From Rhypophila decipiens (Eukaryota; Ascomycota; Sordariomycetes; Sordariales; Naviculisporaceae), in contig MU858314.1 in the NCBI GenBank assembly GCA_033297075.1, forward strand, positions 1-38,166: a stretch of 38,166 nt of DNA. Direction: 5' to 3'. Shown piece after piece: positions 8,935 to 18,350 of this stretch. The translations under genes were made by a program, and so were the position numbers. Under the pieces are notes generated by a model. The model ran no database searches, was not told the origin of the DNA, and saw only the letters and a program-made list of their open reading frames with translations. Every line of letters starts with the position of its first letter. Positions within the stretch are counted from its first letter, which is position 1.

Positions 8935-11307
8935 TCAAAAAAGCAGGAACGTCTTGCTTGTCTCCACAATATCGACCTCGGCATGCATGATACCGCAAAC
9001 ATACGCTTCGCAAACCAGGTGAAAACACGGTGGCGATGCCGATTTGTCTTTCTTCTCAGCACGTTCTTCGTCCGAAGCTCTTTTCTCAACCCTCGTACCA
9101 TCGTGCATGCCAGTTTCACATTTCACAGCTTTCCCATCGACACTGCAGTCCTCAGACGCTTGTTGCGCACGCCTTACTCTCTCGTCTGGATTTAAACCTA
9201 AAGATGGTTCCGAATACGGTCCAGGTGCTGCCAGAGGGTGCAAGATGAACGGGACCCTAGCACCGACCATCAGCCAGACTTGATCATCTGGCTGAACGCC
9301 ATTAGCTGCTAGGCCAATTCCGAGATGACATATACTTTTGCCCTGCGTTTTATTGTCGGCCGGGTCAGTGGTTTCCGGGGCAGGCACCGTCCAAAAGAGA
9401 CCCCTTGTCGAGCCAGTTCCCTCTTGAAGCATGGCCTCAACGTATGAGCGTGCTTCTAGGTGATCCGAATCCTTTGTGAAGAGTGTTGATAGTGGTGAAC
9501 GTGGTTCGGGTATTTTGTCCGGCTCTGAATTCGTTTCTGGGGTCTTGACCTTGCCTTTGCCCTTACTAGGTGTTTTCTCATGTGGTTTGGTTGTTAGAAG
9601 CAAGCCGCAAAGTTCCTCAAAGCCTTTTCCGTCTGGGTCACTTGTCTGAAAATCCGGGTTCTCTGCAATAAGAGTCTTGCCGAAAAAATCCTTTGCTTTG
9701 TCTGTGTGCGCTTTACAGTGTGACCCGGTCTTCTGTATGGCCGAAGAAAGGAAATGAGGCAGATGGGCCATGTTCTGGGACGGGTCGCCTGGGAGTACGT
9801 CTGTCACAGTGGCGATATGCTTTCCGTGGGGCACGATAAAAGCCTGGTGGTGTTCGTAGCTTTGTGTCAGCTTGGCAATACTAGATCCATCGGCGCTTTT
9901 GTCTTGAAGGCCAGCAGCGATGGTACGGCTGTCAAAAGCGTGGAAACACCTGAGGGAGACGGCCTGATTAGGTGGGAGAGCAGCAGTGGCTTGAAAGCAG
10001 CCTGGGCTTCTCTCGGCTGACCAGACAGTGTGTTCCGGGGCTGTGCTCAGGTCGGGGATCCATGATGCCGTATTCGGTCTGTCGTCAAATATGGGGCGGG
10101 AAGCAGCTAGCCCGGCAAACCCGAAAATCCGGAAAGAGGTCCCGCGGAATAGGACAGACTCCATGGCATCGTGGTACACGTCGGCTGGGTGGCGGGTATA
10201 GTCGGGCTTGATGTCTTGGCGGGTTTCCGGCTCGACAAAGTTTAGCATGGCAAAGACCTTGTCTCGTGGGTCTGTGGACTTTAGACCGTAAAAGTCGCAA
10301 AGGATGTCCTCCAGCCGTGCTGTACGTCCTAGCAGGGCCTTGTTGGAGCTAGATCCAGAGGACAAAAAATGCCGTAACCGCCTCATGTTCTGAAAGTTTC
10401 GAATCATGGGCGGTAGCGGGATCTGCAATTGGCCCTTTTCATGGTCGACAAACCGGGTGGACTTGAGATCCTTCAGAATCATATCAAAGAATAGTGGGTG
10501 GAGTATGACATGCCCAAAGTGATATCTCAGCTCTCTTGCAAAGCATAATTCCTGCACTACCCACGCGCGCTCAAACCAAGGCGACCAGATCAGATCGACC
10601 ACGTTTTGGTGGCTGTAGGGAGTAAAAGGGTCGTGACGGTCTGGGTCATACTCAATTTGGAACTTGGCGTTTGGTGAGGTAGTTGGATTCTGGGCCGCTG
10701 GAGAGAATACCCTCGGGATGCCTTCGTCCCTGCCCAGCCAGACCTCGACTGAACTCGCGCTGCGGTAAATGTTCGCCATCAGAGGAATCTGGAGTTCTTT
10801 CTCGGCGAGATTGGCTTGGTTGATGCACACTGCATCGAGCCAGATGTGGTCCGCATCGACGGCGATGCGAGCTAGAATTCTTGCAGCCTTTTTCGTGATG
10901 GGGAGGTAGGATCCATCTCCGAAAACGAGGTGACTTTCGGCGGGGAGGTCGCCCCAGCAGTATGATATGGCTGAATATTTGTGCGGTGGCTTGCTTGCAT
11001 CATCGAGACTGCCGATAACAAAATCAAATAACACTTTGTTTAGTTTGTTATGTTGTGTTTTGCCTGGGCTCGGAACGCGGCGGAGAAGTCTCACACAGCC
11101 GGAAGGAAGCTGTTGGTAGACATGAACCTCGGCGCCAGGGGCTGGTTCTGCCAGCTGTTGAATGAGGTGGTCTACGGGAGGTCTGAAGTACGAAACGCAT
11201 ACTTCTCCGTCGACCATCTCAGTTCCGATCGTCATGGTCTTATTCCAGTCGCGCCAGCCATATTTCTTCATCCCCTCACGTCCCGACGGCGTCATGATGA
11301 AGCTCAT
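8935..11307 (-). CDS. HET-domain protein 3
   Basis: The frame gives 790 residues from the ATG at 11307 (context CCACGATGAGC). The open frame extends upstream but without a good start. The HET domain begins near residue 112 with YSAISYCWGD and continues through HIWLDAVCINQAN, SVEVWLGRDEG and FERAWVVQELCFARE. The motif STDPRDKVFAMLNF and SWIPDLS follow. The C-terminal third is Lys/Glu/Pro-rich and ends in an HLVCEAYVCGIMHAE block, the counterpart of the terminal blocks in the other two HET genes. No membrane segment or lesion is visible. Its 5' end is divergent from the methyltransferase gene across about 600 bp. A role in non-self recognition or cell death is inferred from the family only. Confidence 0.9.
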   Translation of the reverse strand: MSFIMTPSGREGMKKYGWRDWNKTMTIGTEMVDGEVCVSYFRPPVDHLIQQLAEPAPGAEVHVYQQLPSGCVRLLRRVPSPGKTQHNKLNKVLFDFVIGSLDDASKPPHKYSAISYCWGDLPAESHLVFGDGSYLPITKKAARILARIAVDADHIWLDAVCINQANLAEKELQIPLMANIYRSASSVEVWLGRDEGIPRVFSPAAQNPTTSPNAKFQIEYDPDRHDPFTPYSHQNVVDLIWSPWFERAWVVQELCFARELRYHFGHVILHPLFFDMILKDLKSTRFVDHEKGQLQIPLPPMIRNFQNMRRLRHFLSSGSSSNKALLGRTARLEDILCDFYGLKSTDPRDKVFAMLNFVEPETRQDIKPDYTRHPADVYHDAMESVLFRGTSFRIFGFAGLAASRPIFDDRPNTASWIPDLSTAPEHTVWSAERSPGCFQATAALPPNQAVSLRCFHAFDSRTIAAGLQDKSADGSSIAKLTQSYEHHQAFIVPHGKHIATVTDVLPGDPSQNMAHLPHFLSSAIQKTGSHCKAHTDKAKDFFGKTLIAENPDFQTSDPDGKGFEELCGLLLTTKPHEKTPSKGKGKVKTPETNSEPDKIPEPRSPLSTLFTKDSDHLEARSYVEAMLQEGTGSTRGLFWTVPAPETTDPADNKTQGKSICHLGIGLAANGVQPDDQVWLMVGARVPFILHPLAAPGPYSEPSLGLNPDERVRRAQQASEDCSVDGKAVKCETGMHDGTRVEKRASDEERAEKKDKSASPPCFHLVCEAYVCGIMHAEVDIVETSKTFLLF

Positions 11308-11913
11308 CGTGGAGGAGGTTGCTGGAGTTACATCTGTTGCGGTCTCATCGATGTTGTGCTGATGTTTCTGAGGTCGAGCTGTCGGGGATGGTCCTCCAAA
11401 AATAGGCCAACTGAGACTGCTTGGCCAACTTCCCCGCACGAGACTTCTTCCTGCCTCTAGGGTACATTTTGCCCCGGGTAGGTACCTTGGTACCTTTCCA
11501 GGTGAGGCGGTGAGGCGGTCAGCTGGCCGAGCTGAGCTGAGCTGAGCTGATATAAGCCTCATTTGTACCACCAGCGCTATCTCGTCTTATTCTTTCCATC
11601 CCCTGCTCGTGGGTAAACAATCGAAGCTTATTGGCTCTAGCGAACTCAAAGATAAGGAGACGCATAAACCTGCTGTGGGCCTTCGAGAAAAGTTTTTCTC
11701 CTTCTATCGGAAGGACCCACACCGCACGAAACCGCCCCTTACTCAAATGAGAATCGCCTAAAGTGTCTCTCACGATGGAGTCATTTTCTCTCGTTCCCAA
11801 TCCGTGATCTCACCGCCTCACTTTTCCCGACACTCATTTATCGCCAACCTCGTCCCCCTGCTCGCCTCCAGTGCCGACCGCCACAAGTTACTTTTCTAAT
11901 AAAAACAGTTGAA
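11308..11913. other. Divergent intergenic region (HET gene 3 and methyltransferase)
   Basis: Contains a short run of the pentamer GAGCT (about 11529-11548) next to a TATAAG sequence at 11551, and a GGTACC pair near 11480-11493. No supported gene. It should hold both promoters. Confidence 0.45.
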
Positions 11914-13287
11914 ATGGGACCCACCAGCCAACCACTCCTCCCACCTTCAACAAGTCTGCCCCTATTGCGCGGCAACGGCGGCAGTTTAAATGAGTCGGCC
12001 ATCCTGAAGGCACTGGATAACCTCTTTGCGATATACTACCCGCCGTCACCGACTACAATACCGAAATCAGTCCTTTACGAAGCAGCAGCCAATATCAAGT
12101 CAAAACCTTATAAGCTGCCCGCAATCTCGCGAGTCGCTGCATCAAGCCAGATTCCCGACTCGGGTTACTCTTCGCCCGGGTATGTTTCTGAAAATGAGGA
12201 CGACGAGGATGACGATGGAGATGCAGAGCTGGAACTTTTGAGGCGGGACGAGTTCGAGCGCTCATTTGCGACGAGGTGGTTGGAAAAGTTCATTGCTCGT
12301 GCTTCTGACGAAGGCGATGAGGTGATGATGGCGATCTTTGAGTCGGAGGAAACTAGGACGAGGGTCGTCGAGCGGGCGGCGGATTTGTTGACCGCGCTGT
12401 TGAACCCCGAGCTGTTGACGGGGCAACAAAGTCCGTCGACAGGGGCGGGCGACGGAGATGGCGATAACCACGGCGATCTGTTCTGTCGCGAGCTGAAGTT
12501 TGACTTGTCGGAGGAGGCCATGCAACATCGCCCAGACCAAGCGAAAACGATCGCCATCAAAATCAACGACGGTCTGGCCGGATCGAGCTCCTCGGCGGAT
12601 CACACCGACGTGGGCGTGCAAACCTGGGGCGCATCTATCGTCATGTGCCAGATGATGTGTGATGCTCCTTCGCGATTTGGACTTGATCGCGGGCAACTGG
12701 GCGATTCTCCGCGGATTGTCGAGTTGGGCGCCGGGACGGGTGTGGTCAGTCTTGTCATGGCCCAGCTTCTGCCTCGCTATTTGAGCGTGCAAAATCCGAC
12801 TTTAGTTGCGACGGACTATCACCCTGGTGTTATGACCAACCTGCGAGGAAATATCGCCATGAACGATGACGACTCTGCAGCAACTGTACATGCTTGCACA
12901 CTTGATTGGGCCCATTCGGAATCGCTGGAGCAACAAATGGACTGGCCACTGGACAAGATGCATGGTTATGGTGGGTGTGCTGATATGCTCGTTGCAACCG
13001 ATGTTGTTTACGAAAAGGAACATGCAGCATTGCTACGAGACTGTGCAGCGAGGCTGCTGGCACCGGGGGGAACGTTTTGGTTATTACAAACCGTGCGGTC
13101 GAATGGACGGTTCGGTGAATATGCCGATGCAGTCGAGTCTGCGTTTCCCATGGCTGGAGTTGGCAAGCTGCAAGTTGGTGGCAACACTTCTCTCAAGGTT
13201 CTAGAGGCCGAGAGATTGGAAAAGAAGACCGGTGTTGGGCGCGGAGACGAAACCTTTTATAGACTTTTTAGGATTGGCTGGGCTTGA
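11914..13287 (+). CDS. SAM-dependent methyltransferase, Methyltransf_16 family
   Basis: Uninterrupted 457-residue frame, ATG in context TTGAAATGGGA. The C-terminal half is a seven-beta-strand methyltransferase: VGVQTWGASIVM, then the SAM-binding glycine loop IVELGAGTGVVSL near residue 268, the acidic turn VATDYHPGVM, and MLVATDVVYEKEH near residue 360. The WGAS and DVVYE motifs are characteristic of the protein-lysine methyltransferase group that includes FAM86/EEF2KMT and yeast Efm2. The N-terminal 200 residues carry a strongly acidic stretch (DDEDDDGD). The length is close to that of Efm2-like fungal proteins, so translation-factor methylation is a reasonable guess but is not shown. Probably a conserved, cytosolic enzyme. 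Confidence 0.85.
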   Translation: MGPTSQPLLPPSTSLPLLRGNGGSLNESAILKALDNLFAIYYPPSPTTIPKSVLYEAAANIKSKPYKLPAISRVAASSQIPDSGYSSPGYVSENEDDEDDDGDAELELLRRDEFERSFATRWLEKFIARASDEGDEVMMAIFESEETRTRVVERAADLLTALLNPELLTGQQSPSTGAGDGDGDNHGDLFCRELKFDLSEEAMQHRPDQAKTIAIKINDGLAGSSSSADHTDVGVQTWGASIVMCQMMCDAPSRFGLDRGQLGDSPRIVELGAGTGVVSLVMAQLLPRYLSVQNPTLVATDYHPGVMTNLRGNIAMNDDDSAATVHACTLDWAHSESLEQQMDWPLDKMHGYGGCADMLVATDVVYEKEHAALLRDCAARLLAPGGTFWLLQTVRSNGRFGEYADAVESAFPMAGVGKLQVGGNTSLKVLEAERLEKKTGVGRGDETFYRLFRIGWA

Positions 13288-14389
13288 TAGATTTGATGAT
13301 AGACATGACATAGATCTGGAGCATAGAGGGCATAGAGGCAGACGGTAGTATTAGACGACGGAGCATAACGAGGAGCATGCATTGGGTATACTGGTAGAGC
13401 ATAGATATAGAGTTAGAACCGTGATCGAACTGTCAAGAATCGAGACAATACCCATAGGAGGTTGAAAATAGACATTAGAATTACAAGACTCGTCCGGATT
13501 ACATGTACAGCGCTGGCTATCGAAGAGCGTAATTGCTCGTATTCCGTACGACACATGTAACGGAAGACCACATGCAGGCTTGTAGCATTACAGAAAGCTG
13601 TTGCGGGTGCAGTATTCTCATCACTCAAGCTGCCTGCGGGAGTGGCGTGTTGTCATCTCCTGATGAAATGACAACATCCTTGTCACCCCATTGCTCAGTA
13701 CCTTGTACGGAGAAACGAGTAGCCTTACAAGTTACCCCCGGAATTGCACTTCTGCTCAATAGTACCGTATTCCATATTCACAGAAGCGTACCCTGTACCG
13801 ATTCTCACATTCAATACGGATGTGGACCCGGTTACAGGGGTAACAATCGTATTGAATACGGGCCGCCATCTCACGCCAACAACCAACAACCCTTCAACAG
13901 GGAGTTTCTGTCGGTTCGAAACAAAACAGTGCGGATTTCTAAGCAGTCGAGGAGACGCTTGTTAATGCGGTGAAATTCGGTCTTTGACAAACCCGGTTCT
14001 GTATCAAACAGTGAACTGTGCGACGTTGGTCGTGGAGCTGGGCCAAATGGGAAACTGTACCAACAAGATGTAACTCTGAGCAGCGACGGGGTTGTCGAAT
14101 GGCCGGCAGGGAAAGCCCCGGAAACCAATGGAGTCATCTGTTGTGCGAAAAGAGGGGAAGCTCCGCTGGCTAAGTTGTGCTAAGTGTAATAGTTCCACCA
14201 CGTCCTGCGTCATAAACTGACTGCATGTCTCGCTTCCGGCCCAGCAGGGTTCTCTTCGGGTCATTATAGGTCAGATATATTACAGTCACAACCCGCTCCG
14301 TTTCGTCGACTTCGACCCTCAACTTCAACATTTTCTGCGAGCATCGATTCATCACTTGCTAACCGCCCAATCCAGCACCTACGGTCACA
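13288..14389. other. Intergenic stretch with a 10-bp inverted repeat
   Basis: No supported gene. Exact inverted repeats ATTCAATACG (13809-13818) and 13848-13857 flank 29 bp that contain a nested GTTAC/GTAAC pair (13831-13835 and 13840-13844). The end of the stretch holds the promoter and leader of the glutathione-transferase-like gene. Confidence 0.5.
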
Positions 14390-15253
14390 ATGGCTTCCGA
14401 CTCAGTACCGGGAATGACCTTTTACGACATTGCCTTCCGCAAACCATACCGCCTGAATTCAGCGGCTCCCAATCCATGGAAAGCCCGATACGCGCTCAAC
14501 TTCAAGGGCGTGCCCTACAATACTTACTGGACCCCAATGCTGGACATCACTTCGACCCGAAAATCCCTGGGCGTCCCCGCGTGCCGAACCTTTCCCGACG
14601 GAAGCGAGTATTACACTCTCCCAGTCCTGATCGACTCTACGAACGGCAAAGTGTCCAAACTAGGCGACTCTTTCGATATTGCCGTTCATCTCGACCAGAC
14701 CTACCCAAACAGCGGAGCAGGCCAGTTGCTTCCCGACGATGTTGATCTAGACTACACCTGTCCCATTGACATCTCATTCAACGGCCCGCCTCTGAGCGAT
14801 CGACCCGAGTGGCGCGAACAAGAGAACTACAAGCCCTGGGTGCGGTTCAACGACCAGATCGATAATGCGTTCACTTTGCACGTGCAACTCATGGGGGCGG
14901 GCATGAAATGGGACGAGGAAGTGGAGAAGGATATCATGGCACAGTTTGCGCAACGTGCGGGGGTCGATGATTTTGAGAAGTTGCAGGTTCGGGACAAGGG
15001 AGGGAGGAACAAGCTGTTGGGCAGTCTGAAGGATACTCTCAAGGATCTTGCGGCCATGTTTGGGAAGCATGGAGACGGTCCTTATTTGAGGGGCGCGAAG
15101 GCTTGTTATGCGGATATCATTGTTGGCGGGTGGCTGAGAATGATGAGCGTTACTTTGCCTGAGGATGAGTGGGCCGAGGTTAAGGGCTGGTATGGTGGTG
15201 TTTTTGGTAGACTGCATGATTCCCTGCAGAGGGAATTTGGAAAGGTGGTATAA
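14390..15253 (+). CDS. Glutathione S-transferase-like protein
   Basis: Intronless 287-residue frame, ATG in context TCACAATGGCT. The N-terminal 100 residues fit a thioredoxin-fold GST_N domain of the fungal type related to beta-etherases (LigE/LigF) and GstFuA-like proteins: FYDIAF, NPWKARYALNFKGVPY (residues about 25-40), YTLPVLID with the cis-Pro motif, and LGDSFDIAVHLDQTYP. The C-terminal part is helical with KACYADIIVGGWLRMM near residues 240-255. These enzymes conjugate or cleave small molecules with glutathione in the cytosol. Substrate unknown. No secondary-metabolite cluster is visible around it. Confidence 0.85.
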   Translation: MASDSVPGMTFYDIAFRKPYRLNSAAPNPWKARYALNFKGVPYNTYWTPMLDITSTRKSLGVPACRTFPDGSEYYTLPVLIDSTNGKVSKLGDSFDIAVHLDQTYPNSGAGQLLPDDVDLDYTCPIDISFNGPPLSDRPEWREQENYKPWVRFNDQIDNAFTLHVQLMGAGMKWDEEVEKDIMAQFAQRAGVDDFEKLQVRDKGGRNKLLGSLKDTLKDLAAMFGKHGDGPYLRGAKACYADIIVGGWLRMMSVTLPEDEWAEVKGWYGGVFGRLHDSLQREFGKVV

Positions 15254-15808
15254 CTGGTCTTGGGTTGAATTGTGATTGTGGAAGGAGGATGGGAAGGACC
15301 ATGACTGGGGCCGTTCATGGCAGGCGTTAAAGGTGGTGAGGATCAAGATGGTAAAAAATAGAATTCTTCTGCATGGAGGCCAAAGGTGTTCAAGAAGGGT
15401 GACTGAAATTCCCATCACGTGTCAAATTCATCTGGTCTTGAAGGCCTTCTTGCCCTTAGACATCGTGACTTTCCTGATTCGTCATTGTGCTGTGCGACTG
15501 CCACCTGTGACGAAGTTACGGGGGCAGGAGTCACCTGGCACCCAACGTCATAAGGTATCTTTTCAAGCATCCATTCTTTCGAGGAAACTTGGACTGTCCC
15601 ACTCAGTCACGTATTCCACATCATGGACTGACCCTTCCACTTCCAAATTCGAGCCAAAACATTAATTGACAATAGCGGGTCTGGCCGACAAGAAAACCAC
15701 AGGACCTTTTGCCACATCGAAACTTCCCACTACAGCACAAATTTCTGTTTCCTGGCTTTGCTGCGATCGCCAGCCAGTCTCCCCGGCAAAGGAATTGCCG
15801 CAAACACC
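15254..15808. other. Intergenic stretch with no supported gene
   Basis: Holds the end of the GST-like transcript and the promoter of ankyrin gene 1. Open frames here lack ATG starts or motifs. Confidence 0.4.
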
Positions 15809-17512
15809 ATGGCGACCTTTGGCACAACAGAGTCAGGCATCCAAGAGTAAGTCACCTTCCTAATATGCGCGGACCATCCGGCTGACATGTCACGTTACAG
15901 TAATTTCTTCGATGAACAGACAACCGATTTGCCTGTCGGACCTAGAATTTCAATCCATTCCAGAACCGCCAGCGAAGTCTCGAGCTCGGCCACCTTGACG
16001 AGTCCAGCCTGTTCTGACCTTGACCGACTTATTCCGCCAACAAAGGCTAAAGCAGTGGCCGGCAACAGCAGCGGCAATCCACCTGGGAGGAAAGTGGCAC
16101 GATCATTCACCTGGAAGTTGACACCGAATGGAAGACTGTTGGCCTCCCAGCTTTGCCAGGCATGTGAATAAAACGATATCGAGCGGGTGAAGGCTCTTTT
16201 GGAAAAAGGAGCGTACGTCAATGGGTACAGCACTCGTCATCCAAACGGCCGGAAAACGCCCCTCATTCTTGCACTCGAGCGCGATGCTTTGGACATCGCT
16301 GAGATTCTACTGCGGAACGGAGCCGATGTTAGTAGAAAGGGAAGCGACAAAAAGACACCACTGGCACTGGAAATGGAAAGGACACTGGCCTCAAAGGATA
16401 AATCTCTTCTGTACTTGGACCTGTTGTTGAGGCATGGCGCGAACGCCAATGACGGCCTGGACAATACTACGCTTCTCAAACACAGTATCTTCAATCTTCG
16501 GGTAGATCTAGTGGAAATTCTCTCGAGGGGAGGGGCAGATGTTACGTCCAGCTTGCTGAAACGAGCCATGGTCCTTGAAGACGAAAATATTGGTCTTGAA
16601 ATTGCGGCGACCCTGATCCGATACGGAGCAAGGGTTTTTCCAGACGCCAGCCAGGATTGTTACCCACTGGCTGAAGCAATCTTGTTCGCGCGGAAATGTC
16701 TCCCGTGGGTGAAGCTGCTGGTCTCTCAGGGCGCGGACCCTATGATCGTCTATAAGGGGACTCTAACATTCGCAAGCGGCAAGCAATTGGACAAGCCCAG
16801 TCTTATTCACTTGTGCCTTCTCATTAACGAGCGAGATGATGTACTCGAATATCTCTTGTCACTGAAGGTATCACCGAACACGATATGCAGCTACAGTCCA
16901 GGTCACAGGAAGTGGACTTATTCCAGGATGACTCGACTTCACCTCGCGACTTCTGCCCGACAAGTCCACACTCTGGTCCGTTATGGAGCAAACATTCTAT
17001 CAAAGGATTCTCTTGGTAGGATCCCACTACACTGGGCTGCGGTGCGGGGGGAGACGGATATCATTCTAGCCTACTTGGAACATGGGTCTTATTCAAATGC
17101 GAGGACCAACCTTGGTTCCACCCCTCTCCATACCCTCGTTACCAGATTTCTCTGCATTGAGTCATCTGACATTAGAAAACGGTGTAGAGTTGGTTATGTC
17201 GACTCAGTCAAGGCCTTGTTGATTGTCGGTGCCCGGGTTGACTTGGAAGGGTGGAACGGCCTTACGGTTGATGAGACGATGGAAGGGTGGTCGGAGAATT
17301 ACCAGAAGCTCTCGGAGGCGGATAGATGTTATTTCAAAGAGCAAGGTTGGTGCCCACACAGAATTTGGCGCAAGATGCGGGTGGTGATATGGACCTTCTC
17401 GGGAAGGATTATTCGTCTCAATATCCATCTACCGTTTCCGAGAGCTTGGGAGCCCACAGCTGTCTCGGACAAGGCTGCAGCTTCCACCGTTGAGAATAGA
17501 CAGAGGGCCTAG
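15809..17512 (+). pseudogene. Ankyrin-repeat protein 1, interrupted by one TAA
   Basis: Exon 1 is 15809-15846 (ATG in context ACACCATGGCG). The intron 15847-15900 has donor GTAAGT and acceptor TTACAG and keeps frame. Exon 2 runs from 15901 to the stop at 17510-17512, an intact length of about 549 residues. An in-frame TAA at 16169-16171 falls between SQLCQACE and NDIERVKALLEKGA, in the middle of one ankyrin helix pair, so the frame was once continuous. CAA (Gln) to TAA is the simplest change. About eight ankyrin repeats follow, for example TPLILALERDALDIAEILLR and RIPLHWAAVRGETDII. The N-terminal 90 residues are unrecognised. Splicing out the stop would need a 68-nt intron with a poor donor and would delete conserved ankyrin residues. 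Confidence 0.8.
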
Positions 17513-17564
17513 GTAAAGTTAGTCGGACGAGGGAACGAATAATGACAAAGTCCCTTGTATTTAA

Positions 17565-18054
17565 GGGAAATTGTCAGTACACCCCTACTTTTTGGTAAAA
17601 AAACACATATATGCGGCCCTGCCAGCTACAATAGGCACGGGCAATGCAAATAACGTTTTTGGGCCGTAAAAACTGTAAATACATGGGCACTACCTATGTA
17701 AGTATATACAAGCCCCCTAAGCTAACTATGCCTTCTGACGATGCCCTCTAACGATGGCTTCGTTTGACGATACCTTCTGACGATGCCATTATTTAACGAC
17801 GATTTGATTTGACAATGGCTTTATTTGACGATAGCTTTATTTGATGTTCAACAACAATTAATCTACTACGTTCAGCGGTTAGTAGCTAAGGGTTTAATAT
17901 AGCTAGTAGTGGTGGGCATGTATGTATAGTGCGATACCCGGGAAAACGGGGTTCTTATATAATTACAGGGCTAGTTTTCAGGCCAACTGCCATAGCACTG
18001 TCAAGGCAGTATATGGGTGTTCTTTAAAAGCGTAGGGGTGTACCGACAATTCCC
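17565..18054. mobile_element. 490-bp Mutator-like MITE with 9-bp target duplication
   Basis: Imperfect terminal inverted repeats of about 50 bp start GGGAAATTGTCAGTACACCC on the left, and GGGAATTGTCGGTACACCCC reading in from 18054. Perfect 9-bp direct repeats TGTATTTAA flank the element at 17556-17564 and 18055-18063. Long TIRs plus a 9-bp duplication are the signature of Mutator-like (MULE) elements. There is no transposase, so it is non-autonomous. The centre (about 17728-17850) is an irregular run of TTTGACGAT/TCTGACGATG units. It inserted 52 bp after the ankyrin gene 1 stop. The perfect duplication suggests a fairly recent insertion. Confidence 0.85.
17728..17850. repeat. Irregular TGACGAT-type internal repeat of the MITE
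   Basis: At least six copies of TGACGAT/TAACGAT variants at 15-24 bp spacing inside the element. Non-coding. Confidence 0.6.
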
Positions 18055-18063
18055 TGTATTTAA

Positions 18064-18350
18064 ACAGACTGTTGAGATTCTCCAGACTGTGGTACTACAT
18101 CTGAATATGGATTGATACTGAGGATGGTTCGTGGACCTCGCTTTTGCAAAAGAACACAAACTATACAAAGAAAAGATTAAACAGACACCTATGCAGATAT
18201 TACTAGCGGCAAACCCATGGAACAACTAAAGCAACGTTGCAATAAGAATAACGAGGTGTGCTTGGGCACACACCAAGAGCTCGGCACCGTGACTCCTCGT
18301 CACAACCAGAAACACATGTGACATGAGTAACAACAGACAAGCCTCCCCAC
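18064..18350. other. Intergenic, no supported feature
   Basis: Short stretch between the MITE and the 3' end of the CmcJ-like gene. Nothing recognised. Confidence 0.4.

Noticed and set aside
16120..16187. An intron that would remove the ankyrin 1 TAA
   Set aside because: It needs a GTTGAC donor and deletes residues that fit the ankyrin consensus.
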